Under the pieces are notes generated by a model, which was given only the letters and a program-made list of their open reading frames with translations, was not told the DNA's origin and did not search any database. Below, in pieces: positions 22,923-34,971 of a stretch of DNA of 64,000 nt. Position numbers and translations under genes: made by a program. Numbering within the stretch: position 1 is the stretch's first letter; each line of letters starts with the position of its first letter. The stretch comes from Rhyzopertha dominica (Eukaryota > Arthropoda > Insecta > Coleoptera > Bostrichidae), in NCBI GenBank assembly GCA_025024175.1, contig QCXZ01000001.1, positions 27,212,942 through 27,276,941 of the forward strand, in the 5' to 3' direction.

Positions 22923-24640
22923 TATAACTATGTTTACTTTCAATATGTCTAATTAATGATTAGTGACAAATTCTATAATTTTCTTAAAATTGATATTAAG
23001 TGCAGTGTATAGTATTACCTACCTGGTAGGTCCTACCACAATATTAATATTATAAGAAAATAAAGCTTCCAGTAAAATTAATTGCAAAACAAGAAAAATA
23101 TCATAAAATACTCGTATAACTAGCAGGGTCATATTTTGACAATTTTTAAACAAATAATATAATAATATTTAACCCTCTTTCATTACAATATAACATTGAT
23201 TAAGAACAAATCAAAGAATTGCAGTAACACCTCGTCTCTTCTAACCATTCTACCTAAGTACAAGTGTATGTCTTGCAGTCTAGTAGGCTCCTTACATGCA
23301 AACTATAGTTAACAAAACCTTCCAATGTTACTAAGTCATATCCCTTGTAGCGACCATAAGCTATACTATTAGTATTATTAAGTCCCATATTTAAGTTAAC
23401 CAAACTTTATTACAAGTATTCCGCTTTGAAGCCCTCTAGTCATCCAAAGCATGAGAGTACATGGCCGCAAACGTTTGCACGACCGCGCCGCTATAACATG
23501 AAACTTTCCCGTTTATAGTCCTGTACGTGCCCATCGATTTTCCATTGTCAAGACCAACAAATGTTCTTCCGCAAACAACAAATACGCTGAGATACGGCCG
23601 AGTGTGTTTCGAAAATTTGATTTGCTAACGGCAATCAAGACGAGCCGGGGTGGATCCGTAAGAATCGGACGCTGTTTACATAGGCCTCGATGTATCAGTT
23701 GTAAAACATCCGATAGAGCGCGAACCCCGCAGAGCACGGAATAAATTCGAGAAAGGGATCAGAGTCGATACAGAGGATGATTAAATTTAAACATTATCAC
23801 AAAGGGAGTAGCCATCCCAAACCGCATGGAGTGGCGATGGTTGGGAACGTATTGAAGAGTCTCCATTTTATTGAATCTGGGCTACAGCCATCTCTTTCAC
23901 CAAAAATTCGCATTCGTTTGATATACATACATAAGAGCAAATGAATTATAAAAAGTGCTTATTTTTTTCCTTTGATAGTATTTACGTTGTGAACTGCCAT
24001 TTCCNTTTAACAGCTCAGTACTAAGCTTTGTACTATAATTTACGCAAAGTTGTATGAAAATGAGCTTTTTATTTACAATTTCAATTATAATTTTGATTTG
24101 GANCTATATTACTTGTACAATTTATATTTCCAATAATAATAAGTGGTGGAACATATTTTTTGTGATAACTGAATAAGATTTTTTACTAATGAGTTCGAGT
24201 TCGATATCAGATCATCAATTGTAGCTGATTTCCAATCTCCTACAGGCTTGACTGTTACCAGATCAGCGCCAGAATTTGCTAGCATCATGGCTACAGAGCG
24301 GCAATGACCTGTATAATTTTGTGTATTCAGTAAATTTTAAAACCCAGCAATTTTCTGCATAAATAAAAAGTTTTATTCCAACAATATGGATGTTCCATCT
24401 TCTTTCTTTGTAGTTAACAAAAACTCCTGATGAGGTAAGTTCCTGGAGCGTTAATTAGTTTCTCACTATATTCAAAACTTTCACACTACCGTCCGTATAT
24501 CCGTAAATTTCTTCAGTAATGTTATTAGCATGCTGTATTATTTCAAAATTTGCATTCATTGGATTAGGCGTATTACTAAGTTTAAATGTTGCAATAATTA
24601 TCATTAACAAAGAGCCTAGAATTTAACAGTTTTGCTACTA
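22923..24640. other. Intergenic; one GC-richer island
   Basis: No supported gene. 23500-23780 is GC-richer than its surroundings and open on the minus strand (23513-23737) without a recognised domain; it may be conserved non-coding DNA. The rest is AT-rich, with N positions at 24005 and 24103. Confidence 0.35.
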
Positions 24641-24644
24641 ATGA

Positions 24645-25059
24645 TGTTACGACTAGGGGTTCTAAAACTCCGGATTTCCGACACTAAGTCTAAACACAAC
24701 TAGTTCGAAACACCACTAATTCAACACAATTAATTCACTAAAGCACTATGCTGCACACACTAGGACTAAAAATACCTGCTTCATTACGCCTTTCGCTCGC
24801 TTGATAACCGCTATTCGCATTCAGAACTACCCGTGCTATCAATCAGGCTATTTATACACCCCATCAAAAATTGTAGAAGTGGCACCTTCCAAACGTTACC
24901 AAAACTTCGCGAAGGTTCCATTGCTAGAATTATCTGGAGGGTCTCGATATTCCCTGCCATGTGTCTGTCGCTAGGATCACTACATGCAGTGTCCTACCAT
25001 ACCGCATCCACATGCCTGCAACCCTGGTCTACAGATAGCGCGGACTCTAGTACGTAGCA
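24645..25059 (-). mobile_element. 3' LTR of a Ty3/gypsy element
   Basis: On the minus strand the 415-bp unit starts TGCTACGTACTAG at 25059 and ends CTAGTCGTAACA at 24645 (TG...CA). It follows directly after a polypurine tract (AAGAGGGGGAGGG, 25072-25060) and the decayed end of gypsy pol. Near its middle is GTATAAATAG at 24857-24848, a good TATA box for LTR-driven transcription. The matching 5' LTR is not in the window because the element is truncated within RT. Confidence 0.7.
24848..24857 (-). promoter_or_regulatory. TATA box of the gypsy LTR
   Basis: The minus strand reads GTATAAATAG within the LTR, in the position expected for a U3 promoter. It is followed by about 200 bp of R/U5-like sequence before the LTR end. 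Confidence 0.5.
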
Positions 25060-25072
25060 CCCTCCCCCTCTT
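25060..25072 (-). other. Polypurine tract of the gypsy element
   Basis: AAGAGGGGGAGGG on the minus strand lies immediately before the LTR start TGCTACG, where plus-strand DNA synthesis is primed in LTR elements. Confidence 0.6.
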
Positions 25073-25161
25073 AGAAACTGATTGTCCCGACCAGTGCCAT
25101 TCCTCGGGATCTCCGCGGTACTCGCTTAAACGATTCTAATGCACTATCTCTATCTGTGATC

Positions 25162-26950
25162 CTAGGCTGCGCTGGATTCTGTAACTACGTCGTTAATCCT
25201 TTTAACTACACTATAAGCACCTTCCCAGGATGGCGACAACTTAGGCGAAAGCCCTTTGTTTCTTTGTGGGTTATACAGCCACACTAGATCTCCTACTCGT
25301 ACATTAAACTGCCTGTGATTGGCTATTGCGTCATAATGAACTTTTGCGTGATCACTCGCAATCTTGATTTTTTGTCGCACCAATTCATGGAATTCCAGTA
25401 GTGCTTCTTTAAGGTTGTAAACTACCGTTTTACTCGTTAAACGGCTTTGTTTTATAACATGGTAGGGTTCTTTGAAAATTGGGTGCATCAAAGATTACAG
25501 CAGCGTTTTCAACTTAATTTACACTTTATTACATGCAATTCATTAGAACAAGGAAACAACGAAATACCCGATGCAGCACGAAGTATTGTTGCAAAAAAAA
25601 AGAAAATCAAAGAATAGATGTCTACCTGACTTTATTACAGTCCCTTCTCGTAAGTCCCACGAATTCACTTTGTTCGTACATATGTGCGCCAGCGTACTGC
25701 GTGGGAAGAGAGCAAGGAGCCTTGCGTTGGATGGAACCGGCCTTGACGAGGGAATAAAATTAATCTTCCTGCGTTCTTCTCGTGCCTTTCACTTTTCNCC
25801 ACTCAATACTTTTCAGTTTTTAGCAATTTCTCACCAGTGAGCTGCTCATGTGCAGCCCCGAATAAAACCAGCTAGCCGGTCTGCTGCACAGTGCACAGAC
25901 GCTCTGCTTGTGGATCTGCAGCTATCGTCGCCGTACCGTATCTCCAGCACACCCAACGTCATCTCCCGATTGTGGATTAAGAGGAATTGTTCCGGTTTCC
26001 TAAATACCCAGCAAGCGGCAGAGTTCCTGACATACCCTCGATTCAACATTTCTTCATTGGCTCGTGCCACCGTCAAGGCTTCCTGGTTCGGTATCGCGTA
26101 GACTTCTGGCCACTTGCTGAAATAATCTATCACAACAAGGATGTACTTATTGTTGTCTGCTGTGGTGTAAAATGATCTGACAACGTCTATTAACAATCCT
26201 CGCAAATAGTGCCCTCGCGTTATACAGCTTCATCGTTCATCCTTTCTTTTAGTCGTGTTGTTGAACCCTTGGTAGCTGCATAGGTTCTCGATAGTGTACC
26301 CAGTAGAACCGTTTGCGAACTTTTAACAAATTCTTGTTTACTTCCAGCTTGGCACCCACATGCATCTCTTCTAACACACACTTCCCCATCCATCTAGCGA
26401 CTTGTACCTCTGGATTCTTTGGTCGTAAAAGCCAGGATAATGTAGCATAGTCAGTCCTTATGAGGAATTCTCGTCCATATAAGTACTTGTGCAAATGGCC
26501 TATGGAGTTTACTATTGTCAGCAGTTTCTTCCAGGTTTATAAAAACTGCTCGAATATTCTATCTTCTTCCTTCTTTCTCTTTTCTTCGCCGTCTTGCATC
26601 TGCCACAGCACGGCTCCGATGCCGACTTTACTTGCATCCGTATTCAAAATGAATTTTCCCTGCCTTCGGGGGTATGCCACGATCGGGCTGCTACATAACG
26701 CTGATTTCGATTTCGTAAAAGCTTCCTCATGGACTTGTTCCCATGCCAATGTCATCTTAGGTTCGGTAAGTTGGTGTAATTGGTCTGCAACTTTTGCGAG
26801 TCCCTCCACGAATATCCTGTAGTAAGTGCAGATTCCCAGGAAGCTTCTTAATTTGTGTTTATTTCGTATTGCCTTCATCTTATCCTTACTGGTCTGGACC
26901 CCTTCACCTGAAACCGTATGCTCTAGGAATTACACTTATTCTGAGAAAAT
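25162..26950 (-). pseudogene. Ty3/gypsy pol remnant (RT end, RNase H, integrase)
   Basis: Domains follow the normal order on the minus strand. From about 26945: the RT thumb (HTVSGEGV, LRSFLGICTYYR) and start of RNase H (FILNTDASKVGIGAVLWQ), about 26940-26540. Then RNase H continues (EFLIRTDYATLSWLL; 26494-26249) and runs abruptly into the integrase zinc-finger neighbourhood (LEVNKNLLKVRKRFYW), showing an internal deletion. The integrase core has IDVVRSFYTT and VVIDYFSKWPEVYAI (26205-26070) and is decayed afterwards. The integrase C-terminal GPY/F-type domain has VRVGDLVWLYNP and LSPKLSPSWEGAYSVVKRI (25491-25162). Stops, frameshifts and a foreign insertion make it inactive. The family is an insect mdg/gypsy-like group; the RT catalytic block is missing. 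Confidence 0.85.
25500..25845. mobile_element. Insertion splitting the gypsy integrase
   Basis: About 345 bp of unrelated DNA separates the integrase core remnant (down to 25846) from the integrase C-terminal domain (25491). The open frames here on both strands show no family signature. Ends and a target duplication were not resolved; alternatively this is simply highly decayed integrase. Confidence 0.35.
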
Positions 26951-27682
26951 GTACACTTCCTTGGATTTTTTCAGTTCTTCCTTAGTTGCTATAAGTTCTT
27001 TTTTCATTTCTCCTTGGACGAAGTTACAGTGGGCCGCAGGTGCCCTACGTGGCTTAGAGAAAAGTATGGTACTGTTTTGCTTTGCTTTTTTGAGTAATAA
27101 AATAACGCTACAGAAAAAAAATATGCACGACAGTCCCATGTCAGCTCTTATACCACACTTTTGCATTCTGATTTTTAAAATGGTATCTAGACAGTGACTA
27201 ATAGAGATGAGCGAATTTTTTTTGCCAGAAATTCATAAATAATTGACTATCCCCATACACGGTCTCCATTCTGGAATTCTGAAGTGAAGCATTTGTAATG
27301 TATTAAACATTTATTGTTAAAACGACTATCGCTATATAATTAAATTCCTCAGTATTTTCTGTAAAACGGTATATGTTTATATAAAGTACATTATTCACAA
27401 CATGACCATTTGTAGATGACCATGGATGGATGGTAAACATTATCCAGATACTTTACAATATTTTTATATGCATACTATGTTAGATTTTTATGAAACGATG
27501 CGTTTGTATTCGGAAGTTCCTTGGGTACATTTAACACAATTTACTATACTGGTTTAGTTGTTCTGTTCATTTAATATTGATAATAATAGTCAATAAATAA
27601 ATGTTTTTAATGGAGGGGAAACTTTTTATAAGTACTTCGCCTTTTGCAGAAGTATGTGATTCCTTCCCTCGCTCGAAGGCTC
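26951..27682. other. Intergenic, nothing recognised
   Basis: The overlapping open frames at 26936-27197 are not recognised; decayed 5' gypsy pol may be present at the left edge. The rest is AT-rich. Confidence 0.4.
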
Positions 27683-28385
27683 CTACTCACTAAAACCCCT
27701 CCCCTCTTTGACCGTTTCGACGCACGTTCGGAACCACGCAATGTATAACTTCACATGTGCGCCGGTTGTCACTCGGTTGTTCTCGTAAAGTACTTTCTCC
27801 TCGGCTTCCTTTAGGTTGATCATCTCACCCAGCGCATCCGAAATGATCGTCCACTTCTCATCGGATTCCAACATGTAAGTCACTAGGTTTCGTTCCGTTA
27901 CATATTCCTCGGCGATAGCTGCGATGCGACTAGGATGTTCAGCCCATCTAGGAAAGTAAAAACCTGCCTCACATCATCCTGCAGGCCGCAATAGGGACAT
28001 TCGTCTGAATTAGCAGTTTGTTGACGTTTATAGAGATATTTTCGATAACAGCCGTGACCGGTGAGTACTTGCGAGAATTGGTAGTTCAACTCTCCAACCT
28101 TCCTATTTCTCCATTACAATCTGTGGTATCAGCAATTTTGTCCACTTTAATTTCGGTCACCAGATGTTGTGTGACATTACCTTCTTCATAGGTTCTGACC
28201 CGTTCATCCACCAACAGGTGCATAGGAGGAATTCCCGCCGCGACACAGAGAGCCTCGTTGGAGCCTCGTGCGGTAGGCTCTCCACATACGTATTAGAACG
28301 AGTCTGCGGGAGCATTGCTCTGTACTTGTGGTACTTAAGGACCTCGGCCCATATTGGAGCTGCTTATAGTACCACCAGTGATGGG
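27683..28385 (-). pseudogene. R1/LOA-like non-LTR retrotransposon, C-terminal remnant
   Basis: On the minus strand, just inside the hAT element boundary at about 28375, the reading is APIWAEVLKYHKYR, a block shared by R1-like reverse transcriptases ('YGAPIWA.AL'). It continues with decayed sequence to NYQFSQVLTGHGCYRKYLYK (about 28089-28030). CPYCGLQDDV, the C-terminal cysteine motif of R1-type ORF2, follows at about 28000. The last part, 27883-27683, is the lysine/glutamate-rich tail. Stops and frameshifts are frequent. The upstream part was displaced or lost where two hAT-type elements are inserted. Confidence 0.65.
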
Positions 28386-30082
28386 CATTTACGCGTCAAT
28401 TATAATTTTCTACGTTACATGCGTAGAAAATGTAGATAAAGCACTTTGGCGTAGATTTTAAGTAGAAAATATAAAACGAGTATATTATGGCTAAAATATA
28501 TCAAGTACATACTAAACCAAAATGAAATTAGTTTGATTCTAATTTCCTTGTTTTGTTGGCTTCTCCATGTGTCAAATTTCTTAAAATTTTATAGTTTTTT
28601 ATATCTAATACGTTAAATGGACATAACTGTCGCTTTTTATTATATTAGTCTTCGCAAATAAGTAGAAATCGACTTCTTATGTTAAAGTGTTAAAGTGTTT
28701 ACTCTTCTTTCTTTGCCAAGCTTTCGATTTTTATTTCAAATCTTCATCAGGGCTTCTATAAACGTTTACAATGGTAAACTTTATCTGAATAGAGAAGAAC
28801 AGAGGGCATCATCAATGACGTCATGCGCACAAACCATTTTTCGCACGCGACACCAACCGTTGCCAGGTAACGATACCATTCAGTGGCGTGCTAGCATTCG
28901 TCTAATTCAACGTTCGCGTTTCGTTTGGAGTAGACGGTCAGAGTGCGTGTTTTTATTAGCGCGTTACGTATTTACGTTTATACAGCATGGTTTCTTTATT
29001 TTTAGTGTTTTTTCTGCATCATATATCCTTCTATTTTGCTGTGTGCCGCATATTGTACTGCAACCTATTACCTGACCCCTATTAACGATGGTGACACTGG
29101 TTACGACGTGCAAATCGCGCATGCAGATGATGACGCTCCTGTATTCTTTTTTAATCAGATGGGGAGTACATAAGTATAACAACATGTAGTTGAACCTTAC
29201 TGAAAATGCGGTTTATAATAAGGGGCCAACTAAAACATGCAAAATACGATCCATTTATGTATAATGTTATTTGGAATTTGAAGTTTTGATTTTAGACGGA
29301 TTAATGACAAAATCTGAAAGTTGCAACATAGCTACCACATTTTTTATAAATAACTGCACGGTTTACTAAACATTTTTATTTTCTTCACTTATGATTTTAA
29401 TATGTCTGAGACAATAAATAGGTGTAAATGTAAATATTATATTACAAACTTGCATATCATGTTTCAGTAAGTAGTCAGTGTATACAAACAGTTTTTTTTA
29501 CTTCTTTGAAACACAAAAGACAAAGCATATGTTTACGACGATCTTTCCTTCCACAATTATATTAAGTTGTTTTCCTAACACACTATCAAATTCGGTACCG
29601 CAGTTACAAGATGATTTTTTTCCAAAGAATTTTTTTACTACAACACAACTAGTTGGTCATAGTTAGTTGCTTCTTTTGATCAATGTATCTAGTTCAGCAA
29701 CAAGAACTGCTTGTGTACCCTGTTGATCTGCTTTCAAAGAATTTGCAATAAAAGGACATGAGTAGCTTATAAAATTTCTGTTTACAGAGAAGAAAGAACA
29801 TAAAATCACAGTTTACAGTCATTAAGAAGTCCATGAGGGCTTCAAAGTGCTTTTCACAGCATGCTTGTCGTGTCTTCTGGCCTTAAGGTATGATCAAATG
29901 TGTTATTGCTGTTTAGACATTTACCACGTTTAGAGCAGTAGTGGTAATAGCTAAATATCTCTAAATTTCTGATTATCTACACAATGCTATTTTCTACAGT
30001 AGAATTTCAAAGTAGAATATTTCATAGTTTACGCGTAGACAATAGCGTAATCTACATGACGTATTCTACGCGCCTATCACTG
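28376..30082. mobile_element. hAT-type non-autonomous element, copy A (with insertion)
   Basis: The ends are CAGTGATGGGC at 28376 and CGCCTATCACTG ending at 30082. Subterminal DNA is rich in TCTACGCGTA-type repeats and short palindromes, as in copies B and C, and internal stretches such as 'acaaaagacaaagcatatg' (near 29512) are shared with them. It is about twice the length of the other copies because of roughly 860 extra bases between about 28575 and 29430. No transposase is encoded. An 8-bp target duplication is not visible at this copy. Confidence 0.7.
28575..29430. mobile_element. Insertion within hAT copy A
   Basis: This stretch is absent from copies B and C. It contains 'caagctttcgatttttattt' plus 'cttcatcagggcttc' at 28717-28757, a phrase pattern typical of Penelope-like retroelement ends, and a GC-richer segment at 28795-28960 with GTAACGATACC. 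No reverse transcriptase is visible. The open frame at 28695-29075 is not recognised. Exact boundaries are uncertain by tens of bases. Confidence 0.45.
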
Positions 30083-30083
30083 A

Positions 30084-30975
30084 CAATGATGGGCGTTTAC
30101 ACGTAAATTATAATTTTCTACGTTACAAGTGTAGAAAATGTAGATAAAGCACTTTGGCGTAGATTTTTGGTAGACAATGTAAGACGAGTATATTATGGCT
30201 AAAGTGTATCAAGTACCTCCCAAAACTAAATGGAAAATATTTTGTTTCTAAATTCCCTGTTTTTTTTTCACTTCACCTTGTGTCGATTAGTTTTATTTCA
30301 TATTTGTATTACAAACTAGCATATCATATTTGCATAAGTCATCCTGGTATCCAAATGGTTTTCTTATTTCTTTGGGACATATAAAAGACAAAGCATATGT
30401 TTCTAATCTTTTCTTCCATGTCTATATTAGGTTTATTTCTAAGAAGGCTATTTTTTACATGCTTCAAATTCGGACCTACATTCTTTATATACAAGTTGAT
30501 TTTTCTTCAAAGAAAGGTATTTCCTACGACTAATTACCACCTGTCACTTGTGTCCTGAGATCAAAATGTACCTAGCTCAGCAATAAGAACTGCTTATATA
30601 CCCTTTCAACACAGCACAATAAAAATGACCTGCGATTAGAAAAGTTGCGGTAAAGAATAAGAGTAGCTTCTAAAATTGCCCGTCTGTTTCCGTTTATAGC
30701 GAAATCACATTTTACAATCATTGAGGAGTCCATTTAGTCTACTGTCTACTGNGGGCTCCGAAGTACTTTTGACAACACACTCGTTCTGCTTAGTCAAGTC
30801 TTCTGCCCCTGAGCAGTATCGGTGATAAACACCATTAAAAAACTAAAATATTTCTAGATTTCTGTTTATCTACACGTTACTATTATCTACAGTAAATTTT
30901 CAAAGTAGAATATTACATAGTTTACGCGTAGATAACGGCTTAATCTACATAGCGTATTCTATGCGCCCATCACTG
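30084..30975. mobile_element. hAT-type non-autonomous element, copy B
   Basis: It begins CAATGATGGGCG one base after copy A ends, and finishes CGCCCATCACTG at 30975, in the same orientation as A. It shares long stretches with copies A and C, including 'taaagcactttggcgtagat' near 30145 and the TCTACGCGTA-rich ends. There is no coding capacity. Direct abutment with copy A, without 8-bp duplications on either side, suggests a tandem or rearranged arrangement. Confidence 0.75.
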
Positions 30976-32079
30976 GTGATATACCGTCCTTTTGGTTGTT
31001 TTGGGTTGGATCTGAAATATTTAGATCTTTGGAATTCTGGATTTTGGATGGTATTTATCCCATGCATTTGGGGATTTTCCACTGACCTTACCACAAAATC
31101 GTATTCACGAATTGTAACTAAAATCTAAAGATACTCCGCCGATCTGTAAGGGTTGTAAGCACCTTATGCTACCCTTATTCAAAGTTATCCGAGGCTTTTA
31201 TTTGACGATCTTACATAAATTCTGGTGATATCTCTTCGACGAATCCTTGAGGCCTGGTTATTACCATTGGATTACGGGAAGCTGGTCGAATTTGCTCCAT
31301 TTTTGGACCAATTACTAATTCTTAAGGCGATCGAACATTCGAGAAACGGATTGCATCTTTTTGCCGAGATCGACCGTCGTTCCTCTCCGTCCTTGTTGGA
31401 ATCTACGAATTCGCTATCGGATGAGTACACCTTTTTTATGCATGCTGTTTACCTGGAACTTTATATTAAAAAATAACGTGTTAGCTGTTCTAAAATATCG
31501 GTTGTTTATTACGCGCAATCATAAGGCCTGAAATAGTGAAGGGATAAATATAAATAATATAGCATCAGAAATACGTACTTACCTATAGTGATTGAGTTAT
31601 CTAAGATTTGGTGATAGGTTCATTAGGTATCTTTTTTTGCATATGTATATATACTTACCTTAAATCGATTTCTTGTGGTTCTTCTTGCGTATGTTTATAC
31701 TTACCTTCAATGGCTTAAATATTTTTATATTATACATTATATACTTATTGAGACTCTGGTATCCTTTTATTTGGCATGTCGGTAAACCTATGTTTGGTAA
31801 TTCGATGGGTTTCCTATACTTTTGGAGTATGCAGTAAAAATTACCTGGCGCTCGGTTACTATAATTTATATAAGTTTGTTGGCTGGTTATTGGAAGGAAC
31901 CCACCCCTTCTCCACTGATTAGTCGGCACTGCTTGCTCTTTTATGAACACCTTCAGATAGAAGCCAAAGGGGGCGTAACAAACCTATCCGGTCGTCTGCA
32001 GTCATTTACCGTATGTCCAAAGTACCAGCAACGAAAGCATTTCGTTAGATTTATTCATTCTTCTAGCCTACACTGTGAC
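30976..32079. other. Intergenic, nothing firmly recognised
   Basis: Plus-strand frame 31225-31476 and minus-strand frame 31660-31950 match nothing I know. Because R1-like pieces on the same strand flank this stretch, it may contain unrecognisable R1-like sequence. Confidence 0.35.
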
Positions 32080-32282
32080 AGGCGGATTCTATCATTACCT
32101 TGCTCCAGCAGTTTTTTGCCTGTTCTTCCTCTGTCTTGATCGTGACCGTCTGTTTGCCGCCGCGCATTGGTCTAAGCACCTTTACCTCAAAGTCGTTAGC
32201 GTTGCACTCCCTTTCGAGCGCGGCTACGCCAGTAGCGTCCATCCCAGATATTATATTAACTTCGCTGTAGTTACATCACGTT
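32080..32282 (-). pseudogene. R1-like ORF1 (gag-type) fragment
   Basis: The minus strand reads DATGVAALEREE, EVKVLRPMRGGKQTV and TIKTEEEQAKN, a block typical of ORF1 of R1-clade non-LTR elements ('EVKxLRPxRGGxQTVTI...A.KL'). Only about 65 codons are recognisable and the zinc knuckles are not visible. It may be the 5' part of the same broken element whose 3' end lies at 27683-28385, but the sequence between does not prove that. Confidence 0.5.
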
Positions 32283-34876
32283 GAAAAATGTATAATGCAT
32301 AGAACATACATATTAGTTTATTGACACCGGGCAGTTATGTACTAACATCTATTTCGGTAGCACTTTTTTATCATGAAAACTGCTATTATATATATCGGGC
32401 ATGAAATACTCACCAACAAACATGTATATTCCCGTCAAAAAATTAATAAGGCAAATGATTGTTTCCTGCTAAGTGCTTAAAAAAATATGCTTTTGAATGC
32501 ATCCTCTTCAACGCATTGTAATATATAACAAAGAACCTTGACCAATTTCTGCTTGCTGACCGCAATAGTGTGCTCACGCAACTTCGTAAATTATAAATAA
32601 TAAAAGTTTTGCTATGTACTGATCTGTTAACAGGGTACAACAACACCAGAAACTCCGCAGATTGTTTGAGTAAAGTCAACCGACACTTTGTGTGTATTTG
32701 AAGAGCATAGTTTATTTTACTGACTTGGTCGAATAATGCAATAAAGCAACTTAACCAAAACATAAACGTCAAATGATGCGTAATTATGAAACTAATAAAC
32801 TGATATCAAGTTAAGCTGTAACGCTAACAAACATTAAATGGAACAGTGGAGTTATAGTAGTCGACGGCGTATATTAATAATTGTCGTTTATAACAAAATC
32901 GTTAGTCTCGACAGCTCACATTGATCTAATCATAGGAAAATTATATGAAGCTGTTGTCTGTGTTGCAGTTCATTGGAGTATTAGGTATTACGTTGGTCCT
33001 GACAATAGCCATTACAGTACCCATGCATATTCAAGCATACACAGAATGAATGCGTCTTATAAATTTTAACGACGTGCAAATCGAACTAACGCAACNATTT
33101 TGCGTGTTCATTATTTCAAAATGACTGGTAACACCAAACTAATTTGATCTCTGTGAGTGGCGGCGGTGGTGAACTGCCAACTTCGTCTGTATCAAGGAAC
33201 GGATCGGGCAATGATTAATGGAGCGTTTTTAAAACAGGTCGTGTCGCCATTACTAAAGGAACCCTTCGATTTGCATACGTGTTTCTTTCTGCCGCGATTA
33301 GCGGGACGATTCGTCATAAACGCCATTACTTATTTCCGGGAGTACAGCGGCCTGCTATAATAGTAGCCTCGCAAACTATGAATTACATTAGTGAATTATC
33401 TACATGAAAAGTACGCGTAATTACACAATTAAAAAACAAAGGCAATACCGATACGTTACAATGCAACGCTATTAGGAAAGTGGGGCAGAATTGGGTAGTG
33501 AGACAGTTTCCCTATAAATTTGAGCTGTCATCTTGCATATTTTTTATGATATATGTATCTAAAACTGAACGCGTTCTGTCCCTCATCGATTTGCCAAAGC
33601 CTAATATCGCTTTTTGATCCTTTTAAACAGATCAAAACCCGTTCTGAACGTTTCGCGATTACCAGAAAGCGAAGCTGTAAAATAATTCGCTTACTCGCCG
33701 CTTCTGCTAAGTCTGTGACACATTGACCAATTAAATGGTCTGATATTTTCGTTGTTGCCAAAATACGTTCAAGCAATATAACATAACGAGAAGGTGCAAA
33801 CTGAAAAACTATTTTATTTGTGCGTGTATGCAAATATAAAACAAAAATAACAGAACAGATACCCTTTAAATTTCGGTTGTATTTGTTGTATTATTTTTCA
33901 CTGCTCTTTCAACTTGCCGTATTTTCTTCTTCATCCGGATGCAAGTTCTGGTTGTGCTTGTCACCTGAATACAGATTTAGCGACTTTTCTAACTTCTCTT
34001 TCGTTTCAATTTTGGACAAAAACTCTTTAGGAAGTGACAAATTCTTCTGCCTCTTAAGGACTTCTCATTATTTCAGTTTGCATGGAATGATTATTACTAC
34101 TTTGCGGAAAATGCAGTCCTTTAGACCATTTTGCAGTTTTCCTTAGGTCTGGAACGAGTTGTAAAGCAGTGCCAAACTGCAAACAGCAGAGAAGCAATAA
34201 TGTAAAACGCGGTGTCAGGTTTCAGGAAAACTGGAATCGCCCAGTTGATCCTATCACTGCTAGTTCTACCTAGCTCGTCAACTTCGATTTGTTTTGATAC
34301 ACATAATTCACCACAACCTAGAATTTCTACAGGTACCATTTTAATTGCAATTAGTTCTTACAAAACTTTTTTCAACATTTTGGACAGAAACATCCTTTAC
34401 TTTAAGTCCAATAGACATTATCTCAAAACCATCGGCTCCAAGAAAATACCAAGAGTTTTACCTTGTCTCAAGCAGGAAATCGTAAAAACGCAAAAAGAAG
34501 AAAAAGAATGATATTCGAAAAAATCAATAAACGGAAAGGAAGCAAGTAAATAGAAGAAGTGGAAACTGGACACTCAAAGTGAGAACGACAATGAAGATTA
34601 GGACAACGCAAGACGCTGTTACTGTACTAAGAAGTACTCTGCAACAAAAAGGCTGGATAACTGGGCTTAGGAAACGTGTGCAAAGTTACCTGACGACTAT
34701 AGTTATTATATGAGAAGTTACTTCACGTACCTTAACTTGTGGGTGAGGGGAAGTTCGAGCGGGCAGGGTTAAGAGGGGTGAGCGTGGCGCCCGGTGTGCC
34801 GTCAGTCGAGGACCCGTATACGCAAATCAAACCATTATCGACCATTGCATAGGCCGACGTTTTTGACGTCCTTAAC
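32283..34876. other. Intergenic; one GC-richer island
   Basis: No supported gene. 33150-33365 is GC-richer, with ATTTGCAT and 'gattcgtcataaacgcc', and could be conserved non-coding DNA. The other open frames (32443-32772, 33528-34146) are AT-driven and unrecognised. 34735-34870, just before the THAP-like exon, is G-rich and may be its promoter or 5' UTR. Confidence 0.35.
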
Positions 34877-34971
34877 ATGCCGGTCAAACGAACGGTTGCG
34901 GTGTGTAATAGCAGTGCCAAAAAGACACCCGGAGTAAATATCATTTACCATTATTTTCCAAAGAATCCAGA
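34877..34971 (+). CDS. Possible first exon of a THAP-domain protein
   Basis: The frame starts MPVKRTVAVCNSS and continues to YHYFPKNPD, resembling the first half of a THAP zinc finger (M..xC.x..C......K....FHxFPKNPE.R). The line ends at GAT|GTAAGA, a strong splice donor, as expected since THAP domains are often split by an intron. Only one of the two opening cysteines is present, so the finger may be damaged or the local base sequence wrong. Upstream 34735-34870 is unusually G-rich. No second exon could be found; a transposon begins 150 bp downstream (35123) and may have disrupted the gene. Confidence 0.4.
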
